From: Verrucomicrobiales bacterium | GTDB lineage: Bacteria > Verrucomicrobiota > Verrucomicrobiia > Limisphaerales > J093 | Reading direction: 5' to 3' | DNA: 64,000 bases | Assembly: GCA_024233305.1 (NCBI GenBank) | Contig: JACKPV010000033.1 | Coordinates: forward strand, 1 to 64,000 | Shown here: in pieces, positions 8,263 to 17,212 of the stretch | How the letters are laid out: the number at the start of each line of letters is the position of its first letter | Position numbering within the stretch: position 1 is the first letter of the stretch | The notes under the pieces: generated by a model | Seen by the model: the letters and a program-made list of their open reading frames with translations, nothing else | The model's database searches: none | Told to the model about the DNA's origin: nothing | Program-made: the position numbers and the translations under genes

Positions 8263-10305
8263 ATGAAAACACTTGTTACCTGTCAGATGCTGCTCGGAGC
8301 GCTCGCCGCGGCCGGGACGCCCGATGCCAACGCCCAACCGGTGCTCACCCACGGCCATGTCGATGTGGGAATCGCCTACGAGGCCGGCGCATGGGACTTG
8401 CATGTGCATGATGAAGGCGCGGATCTCGAATACGCCCCGGATGCCGTCGTGCTGCGTGCGGGGCACGCCTCCCGGACGGAGGTTCCCGGCGACACCCGCT
8501 ACCGCTTTCTGGGTCAGCCCGGAAGCCCGCTGTGGATTCTGCCCGAAACCGCGAATGACGACTTGCTGTTCCTCGGACTGGGCGCCGAGGAGATCGAGTC
8601 CGGCACGTTTGCTGACGACCAAATCCGCCTGAGCCTGGTCGCGGTGCACGGGCCCGGTAACTTCTTCCTCTACACCACCGATCCCTTCGGCAATCCCGTC
8701 GTCGCAATGAACAGCGCCGACGGCATCGACGCCACCGACCGGCACACCCTCCTGGCGGGCAGTCATTCCCACGCCAATTGGGCCTTCACGGCCCCGGGGG
8801 CGTATCACGTCGTGGTGCAGGCCTCCGGCGTGCTGGTGGATGGCGGTGCCGAAACCACCAGCGAACCGGCCGAATACCACTTCCGGGTGGCGCCTGAGAC
8901 GCGGCTGCAAGTGGCGGAAACCGGAGCGTCATCGTTGCGCCTGACCTGGACCTCGGAAGCCGGGGTGCATTACCAACTGCAACAACGCCACGACTCCGGG
9001 GAGGGCTGGGAGGACGTAGGATCGGAAGTCGAGGGCACCGGCAGCCCGATGGAAATTCAAGTCCCGACGGATCAAGCCATGAGCTGGTTCCGACTCGAGA
9101 TTCATGATGACGGCCACGCGACGGAAGGGTTCCTGGGCCGGTTGCTGGTGGCGGACGCTGAAGAGGCCCACCTGTCCGTCATCGATCTGGAAACGGGCGC
9201 CGTCCACCAGGACGAATTCGAACTCACCGCCCGCGCCTCGAGCCTGCGCGCCAGCCCTTCCGGACGGTTCGGATTCACCGTGGAAACCGACGGCGACCTG
9301 GTGCAGATCTTCGACGGGGGGATCTACGTCGAGGACCACGGAGACCATCTGCACGCGTACGAGAAGCCCCTGAGCAAACTCGCCCTTTCGCTCGCGGGGG
9401 CCGGCCCGGTCCACATCGTGTCCCGCGGGGAGTGGATCGCGGTTCATCACGACGGCGTCGGCAAGGTCTCCCTGGTCCACGAACCCCAACTCGCGGCCCT
9501 CGGTGATGCTTATGAACCGCGGGAGTTGTTCGCCGGGCTGCAGCATGGAGCGGCGGTGCCGCTGGACGGGGACCGGTTTGCAGTGACCATGGCCAACCCG
9601 GACTATCCGGCAACCTCGGGCAATCCCCTGCCCATCGGGGCCGCGGTCCATGACCTCGAAGGCAACATCATCCACGCGGCTCCTGGCTGCCAGTTGCTGC
9701 ACGGCGAGGCAGGCAACGGACACACGGCGGCCTTCGGTTGCGCCGACGGCGTGCTGGTGATCGAGGCTCACGACGACCATTTCCACGACGCGCTCGTGCC
9801 GAATCCGGAGACCCTCGCCGCGCCGCTGCGGATTGGCGAGTTGCGGGGACATGACGCGCATGCGCATTACTTCGGGCACGCCACGGCGGAGGGCGCCAGC
9901 GGCGGGCTCTTCCTGATCTCCCCGGAGGCCGGGACGATGACCCCGGTGCCGACCGCCGGCGACAGCCGGCCCGTTGCCTTCGAATTCACCCCGGACGGCC
10001 ACGAGTTGCTCGTCGTCCTGGCCAGCGGCGACCTGCTCGAACTCGACGCCGTCAGCGGCAGCGTCGTGCGGACGCTGCCGGGGGTGATCACCCCGGTGAC
10101 CAACCACGCCAATCACGGCCAGCATCATCCCGCTGTGACCGCGGGGATGGGGATGGCCTACGTGTCCGACCCGGCAGGTGAACGGATCGTCGAGATCGAT
10201 CTGGCCGCCTTCGCGATCGAACGGACGTTTCATGTGCATGGACTGCCCGCCAAGCTGGCGCTGCTGGGAGTGCTCCAGGGCGGGACCGACCACGACCACG
10301 ACTGA
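8263..10305 (+). CDS. Secreted anchored-repeat domain fused to AztD-like zinc-chaperone beta-propeller
   Basis: A 680-residue exported protein. A signal peptide (1-24) is followed by a choice-of-anchor M / actinobacterial surface-repeat domain (about 27-208), recognised by GHVDVGIAYEAGAWDLHVHD and by SHSHANWAF near its end. A Fn3-like linker (about 213-285) follows, then a beta-propeller (about 291-672) like AztD, the periplasmic zinc metallochaperone of Paracoccus denitrificans. The propeller part keeps EDHGDHLH (357-364), LHGEAGNGH, FGCADGVLVIE and DDHFHD, and the protein ends GTDHDHD. Many of these His/Asp clusters would bind zinc. It precedes the binding protein, ATPase and permease and probably hands zinc to the binding protein. 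The domain pairing is unusual. Confidence 0.78.
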   Translation: MKTLVTCQMLLGALAAAGTPDANAQPVLTHGHVDVGIAYEAGAWDLHVHDEGADLEYAPDAVVLRAGHASRTEVPGDTRYRFLGQPGSPLWILPETANDDLLFLGLGAEEIESGTFADDQIRLSLVAVHGPGNFFLYTTDPFGNPVVAMNSADGIDATDRHTLLAGSHSHANWAFTAPGAYHVVVQASGVLVDGGAETTSEPAEYHFRVAPETRLQVAETGASSLRLTWTSEAGVHYQLQQRHDSGEGWEDVGSEVEGTGSPMEIQVPTDQAMSWFRLEIHDDGHATEGFLGRLLVADAEEAHLSVIDLETGAVHQDEFELTARASSLRASPSGRFGFTVETDGDLVQIFDGGIYVEDHGDHLHAYEKPLSKLALSLAGAGPVHIVSRGEWIAVHHDGVGKVSLVHEPQLAALGDAYEPRELFAGLQHGAAVPLDGDRFAVTMANPDYPATSGNPLPIGAAVHDLEGNIIHAAPGCQLLHGEAGNGHTAAFGCADGVLVIEAHDDHFHDALVPNPETLAAPLRIGELRGHDAHAHYFGHATAEGASGGLFLISPEAGTMTPVPTAGDSRPVAFEFTPDGHELLVVLASGDLLELDAVSGSVVRTLPGVITPVTNHANHGQHHPAVTAGMGMAYVSDPAGERIVEIDLAAFAIERTFHVHGLPAKLALLGVLQGGTDHDHD

Positions 10306-10322
10306 CACCCGGCTGCCGCGGA

Positions 10323-10351
10323 GGAGGTCGCCGTGCCCAACGGCGACCTCC
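10323..10351 (+). promoter_or_regulatory. Perfect 12-bp intercistronic hairpin
   Basis: GGAGGTCGCCGT and its exact reverse complement flank a 5-base loop (GCCCA) between the AztD-like gene and the binding-protein gene. There is no T tract. It may stabilise the 3' end of the upstream mRNA or lower expression of the downstream genes relative to the chaperone. Confidence 0.7.
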
Positions 10352-10387
10352 CTCCCGGCGGCTGCGAACCCCCGGTCCTGCCCCATC

Positions 10388-11473
10388 ATGAAGAAATCAA
10401 TCCGGCTGGCGATCCCGGCCCTCGCCCTCCTCGGGCCACGCTTGTTCATCACCCTCATTTTGGGCGCGGACCTCGCCGCCGCCGGGAGTCCCGCTTCGGG
10501 CGGCGAACCCGCTCCCCTGAGGATCTGCGCCACCACCCCCGATCTCCGGAGCCTGGCGGAATCGCTTGGTGGAGAGCGGGTGGAGGTGATCTGCTTCAGC
10601 CAGGGATTGGAGGATCCCCACTTGATCGAACTGCGTCCGGGTCAGGTGCGCGCGTTGAATCGCGCGGAGCTGTACCTGCAGGTCGGGTTGGGAATCGAGA
10701 ACGCGTGGCTCGAACCGCTGATGCAACGCGCGCAAAACGACGCGACCAAGCCGGGCGGTCCGGGGAACCTGAACCTCGGCCAGGGCGTCCGTCCGCTCGC
10801 CGGCCCGGCGGCCACCCCGCCTCCCGGCAGCTTTCACGAATCCGGCAACCCGCACTACCTCCTCGATCCCGTGGAAGGCCTGAAGGCCGCGCGGGCGATC
10901 TGTGACCGGCTGGTGACGCTGCGTCCCGCCTGGGAGCCATTTTTCGACGACCGACATCGCGCGTTCGTGGACGAGTGGGCGCGCGTGTGGTTCGGGCCCG
11001 AGGTCGCCGCCCGCATCGACCTCGGACCGCTTGAGGACTTCGCGTCCCCGGAGGCGCTCGAAGACGATCTGTCCCGGTGGGCCCGCGAATACCGCGCGCA
11101 GCTCGGAGGCGTGCTCGGGGAACTCGCCCCCTTCGCCGGCGCGGGCATCGTGGGCGATCACGACCTCTGGCCCTACTTTGCGCGGCGCTTCGGCCTCGAG
11201 GTGGTCGCCTACCTCGAACCCAGCCCCGGCGTCCCCCCCACCACGCGTCACCTGCGCGAAGTCATTCGCCGCATGCAGGAACGGGGCGTCAAGGTCGTGC
11301 TCACCGCGCCCTATTTCCCCCCGGAACACGCCCGCCTCGTGGCCCGCGAAACCGGGGCCCGGGTGACACCGCTGGCGCATCAGACCGGTGCCGCCGAGGG
11401 TGCCGACAGCTACCTGCGCATGATTGCGCACAACGTCGCGCAGTTGCGGGCCGCGCTGACCGCCGGGGAGTGA
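10388..11473 (+). CDS. Zinc ABC transporter periplasmic binding protein (ZnuA/AztC type)
   Basis: A 361-residue cluster A-I solute-binding protein. A hydrophobic N-terminus (about 5-32) acts as the export signal. The expected metal ligands are H78 (LEDPHLIELRP), H156 (NPHYLLDP) and H258 (VGDHDLWPYF), plus an acidic ligand near the C-terminus. The His-rich loop of ZnuA proteins between the first two ligands is absent; that stretch is Gly/Pro-rich. AztC of Paracoccus likewise lacks the loop and relies on AztD, which fits the gene upstream. Start ATG 10388; the ATPase gene begins one base after the stop. Confidence 0.9.
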   Translation: MKKSIRLAIPALALLGPRLFITLILGADLAAAGSPASGGEPAPLRICATTPDLRSLAESLGGERVEVICFSQGLEDPHLIELRPGQVRALNRAELYLQVGLGIENAWLEPLMQRAQNDATKPGGPGNLNLGQGVRPLAGPAATPPPGSFHESGNPHYLLDPVEGLKAARAICDRLVTLRPAWEPFFDDRHRAFVDEWARVWFGPEVAARIDLGPLEDFASPEALEDDLSRWAREYRAQLGGVLGELAPFAGAGIVGDHDLWPYFARRFGLEVVAYLEPSPGVPPTTRHLREVIRRMQERGVKVVLTAPYFPPEHARLVARETGARVTPLAHQTGAAEGADSYLRMIAHNVAQLRAALTAGE

Positions 11474-11474
11474 C

Positions 11475-12404
11475 ATGAGCACGCACCCTCTTCTCTCCGG
11501 GAGCGACGCCCCGACGGCGGGCGCCCCACCGTCCGAACTTCAACCGGTGGTGGTGGCGGAGCAGGCCACCCTCGCCTACGGCCGCAATGTCGTGCTCCGG
11601 GACGTGAATCTCCGAATCGATCCCGGTGACTTCTGGTGCTTCCTCGGCCCCAACGGCGAAGGCAAGACCACGCTCATCCGGGCGATTCTCGGCGCCCTGC
11701 GTCCCCGACGGGGGAGACTGGTGTTGCGGCGGGATTTCGCCCGCCGGACCCGCGTCGGTTTCGTTCCCCAGGAATGCGACCTGAACCCGGCCGCCCCCAC
11801 CACCGTTCGCGAGTTCATCCGGAGTGGCGCGGTCGGTGCCGGTCTGAACCACCGCACCGCCACCCTGCGCTTGCAGCGGCTGCTGGCCTTGGTCGGGCTC
11901 GAACCCCAGGCCGCCCGCAGCCTCTGGGAGTTGTCCGGCGGGCAGCGTCAACGGGCGATGGTGGCGCGGGCCTTGATCCGGGATCCCTTGCTCCTGGTGG
12001 TTGACGAGCCGACCGCCGGCCTCGACCTGGCCTCGGCCGGCACCGTGCTGGACATCATCCAGGCCCTGAATCGGGAGCACCGCATCACCATCATCTTCGT
12101 CACCCATGACCTGCGCATCGCCGGCCGACGCGCCTCGCATGCCGCGCTGTTCCGCAACGGCCGGGTGCAGGCCGGCCCGGTGCATGAAGTGCTGCAACCC
12201 ACCCACTTGACCGAGACCTTCGGATTGCCGGTCACTGTGCGGATCGAGTCCGATGGCCGCCGCGAAATGGAGGCAGACCGCCCGGATTCCCCCGCGCCCC
12301 CACCGACTTGCCCGCCCCCGCCCGACGACGGGGCCGACGAACCGGCCGCGTGCTCGACCGACGATCTGCTCGAGCGTTTGACGCGCAGGGGGGCGCGGCC
12401 ATGA
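11475..12404 (+). CDS. Zinc ABC transporter ATPase (ZnuC/AztA type)
   Basis: A 309-residue cytoplasmic ATPase. The Walker A is GPNGEGKTT, the Q-loop VPQECDLNP, the signature LSGGQRQR, the Walker B LLLVVDEP and the H-loop VTHD. After the family's usual end there is an extra tail of about 60 residues, rich in Pro and Asp (residues 250-309), with no known role. The stop overlaps the permease start as ATGA, so translation is coupled. Confidence 0.92.
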   Translation: MSTHPLLSGSDAPTAGAPPSELQPVVVAEQATLAYGRNVVLRDVNLRIDPGDFWCFLGPNGEGKTTLIRAILGALRPRRGRLVLRRDFARRTRVGFVPQECDLNPAAPTTVREFIRSGAVGAGLNHRTATLRLQRLLALVGLEPQAARSLWELSGGQRQRAMVARALIRDPLLLVVDEPTAGLDLASAGTVLDIIQALNREHRITIIFVTHDLRIAGRRASHAALFRNGRVQAGPVHEVLQPTHLTETFGLPVTVRIESDGRREMEADRPDSPAPPPTCPPPPDDGADEPAACSTDDLLERLTRRGARP

Positions 12405-13432
12405 TGCGCGATTTCCTGGCCTCATGGCCTCTCTTCTACCCGTCCTATGTCGCGGCGCTGCTCATCGGCTGCACGCTCGCCCTGCTCGGCGTGCTCGTGG
12501 TTGGCCGCCGGCAGGTGTTTGTAGCGGCCGCCATCTCCCAGGCGTCCTTGTTCGGAATCGCCGCGGGTGTGGTGTGGGGCGGTGTCACGGCTTCCTGGTG
12601 GGGCGTGGGTGCCGGGATCGCCGCCGCAGTGGGGATCGGTGGCCGGCGCTCCGGACATGATGCCCGCGCCGAGGAACTCACCGGCTGGGTCTTCCTCCTG
12701 GCCGCCAGCGGGGCCGTCCTGCTCCTGGCGGACCACCCCGGGGGAACCCGGGTCCTGCAGAGCGCCTCGGCCTCGACCATCATCGGAGCGCGGACGCCGG
12801 ACCTCTGGATGCTCGGCACGCTGGCCGCCCTCGCCATCGCCGTCACGATACGGACCCATCGCCGGCTGATGCTGCTCATCACCGATCCGGTGATGGCCGC
12901 CGCCATCGGGCTTGCCCCGGGCGCCTGGAACCTCGCCACCAGCATCTTTCTGGGACTGGCCGCCGGGCTGGCCATCCGGGTTTCCGGGATGCTGTTCACC
13001 TTCGCCTGTCTGGTGCTGCCCGCGCTCGCGGCGCGCAATCTCTGCACCGAAATCCGCTCCATGTTCCTCATTTCCCCCGTCATCGGCGTCGGCGGGGTGC
13101 TGACCGGCCTGGCACTCGCCCACGCCCAAGACCTGCCGCCCGGCCAGACAGCGGTGGCGGTCCAGGCCTTCGCCCTGGCGCTCGCGTGGATCGCAGGCGG
13201 CGTCCGACGGCGGCTTTCCCCCCCGCCGCGCCGCAGCCCAACACGTTCCCGCCAACCGGGTCCGCCGGAGACGCGCAGGGGCACACCTGACCCGGCGACG
13301 TCGCAACCCACGAAGGCGCCGACGTCCGAACCCGTCGGCCGAAGGTCGGCAACACAAGGCCCCGTGGCCGCCGGTCAACTTCGGGTTTGTCTGGCCCGTA
13401 GGGGCCGCCTAGCATCCGGTCGTGGCCCGTAA
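12401..13432 (+). CDS. Zinc ABC transporter permease (ZnuB/AztB type)
   Basis: An ABC-3 family membrane protein with about eight hydrophobic helices (residues 10-270), including ISQASLFGIAAGV near the N-terminus and the coupling-helix region. From about residue 270 to the end (343) the sequence becomes Arg/Pro/Thr-rich without hydrophobic segments, and its reading frame runs through the ftsK promoter and 11 bases into ftsK. This tail is unlike ABC-3 permeases and probably reflects a lost original stop codon. Start ATG 12401, overlapping the ATPase stop. Confidence 0.88.
   Translation: MMRDFLASWPLFYPSYVAALLIGCTLALLGVLVVGRRQVFVAAAISQASLFGIAAGVVWGGVTASWWGVGAGIAAAVGIGGRRSGHDARAEELTGWVFLLAASGAVLLLADHPGGTRVLQSASASTIIGARTPDLWMLGTLAALAIAVTIRTHRRLMLLITDPVMAAAIGLAPGAWNLATSIFLGLAAGLAIRVSGMLFTFACLVLPALAARNLCTEIRSMFLISPVIGVGGVLTGLALAHAQDLPPGQTAVAVQAFALALAWIAGGVRRRLSPPPRRSPTRSRQPGPPETRRGTPDPATSQPTKAPTSEPVGRRSATQGPVAAGQLRVCLARRGRLASGRGP
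13387..13415 (+). promoter_or_regulatory. Predicted ftsK promoter
   Basis: TTGTCT (13387-13392), a 17-base spacer, and TAGCAT (13410-13415). The GTG start of ftsK lies 6 bases after the -10, which would give a leaderless transcript. Confidence 0.42.
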
Positions 13433-16100
13433 AGAAACAGGCGGCGCGTTCGACCGGAGGGGTGGGAGTGACATCCTCGGGCTGGTTCTGCTGTGCCTTG
13501 CCTTCCTGCTGCTCGCGTCGCTGTTCTCCTTCGACAAATTCGACCTGGCCTCCGTCCGAACCCCGCCCAACCGGCCGGCGGCGAACTGGATCGGCCCGTT
13601 CGGTGCCAGCCTGGCGGACCGGTTGTTCTTCACCTTCGGCGCCGGCGCCTACCTGCTGCCCATGCTCCTGCTGGGCTTCGGGCTCGCCCAGTTTCTGCCT
13701 TTCCTGAGCTACCTTCGTCGTCGCTGGCCCTGGGCCCTCCTGTTGCTGCTCACCTGTTCGGCCGCGCTTGACCTCGGCACGGACACCGCGGCTCTGGACA
13801 AGCTCGCCCGGGGCGTCGGTTCGCCCGCCGCGGGCCACCTCGAACGACTCAGCCTGAACATCAACGCCCCCAGTGCCGGAGGGGTCGCCGGTTCGAGCCT
13901 GAACCGCTACGTATTCGGGTATTTCGGCACGGTCGGGTCGTCCGTCATCTTCTTCACCCTCTACCTTATCAGCCTCTACGGCCTCACCAATTTCCACCTC
14001 GGCGAATGGCTACGCCTGGCCTGGCAGCGTTTCCTCGCCTGGCGCGAACAACGGGGCAACCGCGAGGCCGTCCTCGAACGTAAGGCCCGCCAACTCGAAC
14101 GCCAGGCCGCCCGCCTCAAACAACAAATCTCCGGCGGCAAGACCCGCAACGGTCGCCCCGCCAAACCCGCCAGCGAGGAGCCTGAAGAAGCTCCCATCGA
14201 ACCGGTCGCTGCCGACCTGTCGCCGGCCCTCGCCGGTTTTCCCGAACCCCAGGTGCGCGATCTGAGCATGCCCCGGGTCCAGTCCGACGAGGAAGCGGCT
14301 GCCGAACCGGACGCGGAATCAACCCCCGTGTTGGAGGCGGCGGACGAAGCACCCGAGGAGATCATCCCGGCCCGCGAGGTGGCCGCCGCGACCACGGACG
14401 AAGTGCTCGGCCGCCGCCCTTCCCGCCGGCAGTCCGCCGTGAAAGCCGGGGAGGACGACGAGGACGAAGCGCCGCTTCCGAAACCCCGCGGCGGGAAGAG
14501 CCGTGGCGAAACCCTCCGCGTCGCCACCCCGCCCGTCATCGGCGATTACAAGCTCCCCCAAGCAAAGCTCCTCAGCGTGCCCGATGCGCCCGCGAAAACC
14601 ACCGATTCCCGCGAGGAATTGATGCGCAACGCCCACATCATCCGCCAGACTCTCGCCCAGTTCGGCATCGAAGTGGCCCAGGGCGACATCACCAAGGGCC
14701 CCACCATCACCCGCTACGAACTGCACCCCGCCCCCGGTGTGAAGCTCGAGAAAATCACCGCGCTCACCAACAACATCACCGCCGCCCTCAAGGCGGAGCG
14801 CATTCACATCCTCGCGCCCGTGCCCGGCAAGAGTTCGGTCGGCGTCGAGGTTCCCAATTCCATCAAATCCAAGGTCATCCTCCGCGAACTCCTCGAATCC
14901 GAAGAATGGCGCAACAGTCGTGCCAGCATCCCGCTCGCCCTCGGCAAGGACGTCTACGGCCACCCCATCGTCGGCGACCTCGCTGACATGCCGCACATGC
15001 TCATCGCCGGCAGCACCGGTTCCGGCAAATCCGTCTGCATCAATTCCATCGTCGCCTCCCTGCTCTACCGCTTCTCGCCCGAGGACCTCCGGTTCGTGAT
15101 GATCGATCCCAAGGTCGTGGAACTGCAGCAATACAACAAGCTGCCCCACCTCGTCGTGCCCGTCGTCACCGACCCCAAGAAGGTCATCCTCGCCCTGCGC
15201 TGGGTCGTGAACGAAATGGAGAAGCGCTACCAGATCTTTGCCCGCGTCGGGGTCCGCAACGTCAAGGCCTTCAACGAACGCCCCAAGGCGGCCCCGCCAA
15301 AACCGGCGCAGCCCGAACTGCCGCTGGGCGCCCGGAAGGACGGCGAAGGTGCCGAGGGGTTCGCCGTGGAAATCGACGAGGCGATCGTGGTCCCGCGCGA
15401 GGACGAGTTCCCCATCCCCGAGAAGCTCAGTTACATCGTCGTCATCATCGACGAACTCGCCGACCTCATGCTCGTGGCCCCGGCCGACGTCGAGATGGCC
15501 ATCGCCCGCATCACCCAGATGGCCCGCGCCGCCGGCATCCACTGCATCGTCGCGACCCAGCGCCCCTCCGTCGACGTCATCACCGGCGTCATCAAGGCCA
15601 ACATCCCCGCCCGCATCGCCTTCCAGGTCGCCTCGAAGGTGGACTCCCGCACCATCCTCGACGCCATGGGCGCCGAAAAACTCCTCGGCAAGGGTGACAT
15701 GCTCTATCTCCCGCCGGGCGCGGCCCGCCTCATCCGCGCACAGGGCGCGTTCGTCACGGACAAGGAAATCCAGGACGTCGTCGATTTCATCTCCCTCCAG
15801 GGCAATCCCAGCTACGAGGTCGACATCCATCAGCAGCTTTCCCAACCCTCCGCCAACCTCGACACCGACGAACGCAGCAGCGAGGACGAGGAACTCATCG
15901 AGAAGTGCATCGACGTCATCCGGAGCGAACAGAAGGCCAGCGTCTCGCTGCTCCAACGCCGCCTGCGCCTGGGCTACACCCGGGCCGCGCGGTTGATGGA
16001 TGAACTCGAAAACCGCGGCATCGTCGGTCCCAGCAAGGGCGCCGAACCCCGTGACATCCTCATCGACCTCGACGCCATGGACGCCGAGGCGGACGAATAG
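13422..16100 (+). CDS. ftsK: DNA translocase FtsK
   Basis: An 892-residue FtsK/SpoIIIE protein that pumps chromosomal DNA at the division septum. The N-terminal membrane domain has about four hydrophobic segments (residues 17-205). An acidic/basic linker follows (about 215-370). The motor carries Walker A GSTGSGKS (about 529-536) and Walker B VVIIDELADL (about 672-681). Between them, residues 607-665 form an insertion that ends IVVPREDEFPIPEKLS. The C-terminal winged-helix gamma domain (ELIEKCIDVIRSEQKASVSLLQRRLRLGY) reads polarity sequences. Start GTG 13422 (MARKETGG), overlapping the permease by 11 bases. Confidence 0.95.
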   Translation: MARKETGGAFDRRGGSDILGLVLLCLAFLLLASLFSFDKFDLASVRTPPNRPAANWIGPFGASLADRLFFTFGAGAYLLPMLLLGFGLAQFLPFLSYLRRRWPWALLLLLTCSAALDLGTDTAALDKLARGVGSPAAGHLERLSLNINAPSAGGVAGSSLNRYVFGYFGTVGSSVIFFTLYLISLYGLTNFHLGEWLRLAWQRFLAWREQRGNREAVLERKARQLERQAARLKQQISGGKTRNGRPAKPASEEPEEAPIEPVAADLSPALAGFPEPQVRDLSMPRVQSDEEAAAEPDAESTPVLEAADEAPEEIIPAREVAAATTDEVLGRRPSRRQSAVKAGEDDEDEAPLPKPRGGKSRGETLRVATPPVIGDYKLPQAKLLSVPDAPAKTTDSREELMRNAHIIRQTLAQFGIEVAQGDITKGPTITRYELHPAPGVKLEKITALTNNITAALKAERIHILAPVPGKSSVGVEVPNSIKSKVILRELLESEEWRNSRASIPLALGKDVYGHPIVGDLADMPHMLIAGSTGSGKSVCINSIVASLLYRFSPEDLRFVMIDPKVVELQQYNKLPHLVVPVVTDPKKVILALRWVVNEMEKRYQIFARVGVRNVKAFNERPKAAPPKPAQPELPLGARKDGEGAEGFAVEIDEAIVVPREDEFPIPEKLSYIVVIIDELADLMLVAPADVEMAIARITQMARAAGIHCIVATQRPSVDVITGVIKANIPARIAFQVASKVDSRTILDAMGAEKLLGKGDMLYLPPGAARLIRAQGAFVTDKEIQDVVDFISLQGNPSYEVDIHQQLSQPSANLDTDERSSEDEELIEKCIDVIRSEQKASVSLLQRRLRLGYTRAARLMDELENRGIVGPSKGAEPRDILIDLDAMDAEADE

Positions 16101-16493
16101 GCTGCGTGCCACCGAGCGTCGCCGACAACGCCGCGCCAGGCACGGCGGTTCACGACGCGCCACTGTGCTTCCCGACGATGAAGCGGCTCGGCCGTAACAA
16201 GTCAGCAACTCGCAGCTGCCGCCGTCCAGTCGGCGCATGATTCACTGGGGATACCGCCGCCTGCCACCCGGCGCGACGATTCACCAAAACGTCACCCCCA
16301 GTCGGAATCGGCAAAACCGCGTAAACCCTTGGATTACAGCGCCGACTACACGTCGGCGGCGACCATCCACTGAACGATCACGGCCAAGCTCGATAAGGCA
16401 CAGCTCCGCCATCGTCACACCCCGGCTTGTGAATCCGGCGGCTTGGACGCCGCTTCATTGCGCACGGGAGTCCACACCGAGGTGACATCGGGT
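16101..16493. other. Intergenic region with a REP-like palindrome
   Basis: About 400 bases after ftsK. The base composition is mixed and no protein-like frame is found. It contains CGCCGAC-tacac-GTCGGCG at 16340-16358, a 7-bp perfect stem with a 5-base loop. A weak CGTGCC/GGCACG pairing near 16103-16142 could help end ftsK transcription. Confidence 0.45.
16340..16358. repeat. Short palindrome, REP-like
   Basis: Perfect inverted repeat CGCCGAC / GTCGGCG with loop TACAC in non-coding DNA, followed directly by GCGAC. It resembles intergenic palindromes that recur in some bacterial genomes, but only one copy is in this window. Confidence 0.45.
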
Positions 16494-16521
16494 TTGAACG
16501 GGTGCGCGAACGCGCTAATCT
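16494..16521 (+). promoter_or_regulatory. Predicted promoter of the Sco operon
   Basis: TTGAAC (16494-16499), a 16-base spacer and TAATCT (16516-16521). Transcription would begin near 16528, giving a leader of about 22 bases to ATG 16550. Confidence 0.42.
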
Positions 16522-16549
16522 TGCCCCTTTGATGGTCGCCAGTTGGATA

Positions 16550-17212
16550 ATGAAATCTCGCAACCGACGCGCCGCCCCGGGCGGCGGCCTCATCCTGTCG
16601 GTCCTGATGCTGACCGGGGGCGGTGGTTGCGCGAAGGAACCGACGCCGGACCACGGCCTGCGCGCCATCCGAAAGGTGGACCCCTTCGTGCTGACGGAGC
16701 GCAGCGGACGGGAGGTCTCGCTGGGTGACCTGCTCGGCGAAATCTGGGTGGTCCATTTGTTCTTCTCGAGCTGCTCGACGGATTGCCAGGAGGTCACGGC
16801 GGTCGTCCAGGGGTTGCAGGAAAAGCTGCGGCCGCTTGCTGCGGTCAGGACCGTCTCGTTCACCTGCGATCCCGGCACGGATGATCCGGCCGCGCTGCGA
16901 CGATACGCGGACGCCCTCGGGGCGGATCCCGAGCGCTGGTGGTTTGTGACCGGCGAACGGAAGGCGCTGTTTGACACCATCCGCTTCAGTTTTCTGCTGC
17001 CCTCCGCGCGCAACACCCAGGAACGCGCGCGTCTGCTGGCCGGCCCGCTGCACAGCGATCGACTCGCCCTGGTGGATCGTCGCGGCGTGGTACGGGGGTA
17101 TTTCAACGCGCTCGCGCCGGCGGAAACCGACCGTCTGTTCGAGGCGATCCAACGCCTGCTCGCCGAGCCGGCAGAAGGCAGAACAAACCCGGCGCCCACC
17201 ACCCAGCCATGA
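16550..17212 (+). CDS. SCO1/SenC/PrrC-family copper chaperone or thiol-redox protein
   Basis: A 220-residue thioredoxin-fold protein, probably a lipoprotein (hydrophobic ILSVLMLTGGGG before C27). The copper site is CX3C (C75 and C79, in SSCSTDC) plus a conserved His in GPLHSDRLALVD. Family members deliver copper to cytochrome oxidase or reduce its CuA thiols. Start ATG 16550 gives the best signal peptide; ATG 16532 and GTG 16502 are in frame. The stop overlaps the next gene as ATGA. Confidence 0.85.
   Translation: MKSRNRRAAPGGGLILSVLMLTGGGGCAKEPTPDHGLRAIRKVDPFVLTERSGREVSLGDLLGEIWVVHLFFSSCSTDCQEVTAVVQGLQEKLRPLAAVRTVSFTCDPGTDDPAALRRYADALGADPERWWFVTGERKALFDTIRFSFLLPSARNTQERARLLAGPLHSDRLALVDRRGVVRGYFNALAPAETDRLFEAIQRLLAEPAEGRTNPAPTTQP

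Noticed and set aside
12650..13430. Idea that the permease tail is a separate small gene
   Set aside because: No start codon with a ribosome site or a stop splits it from the permease, and the composition is that of non-coding DNA.
14319..16238. A 639-codon frame opposite ftsK
   Set aside because: It lacks any domain and follows from the high GC content; ftsK motifs are on the plus strand.
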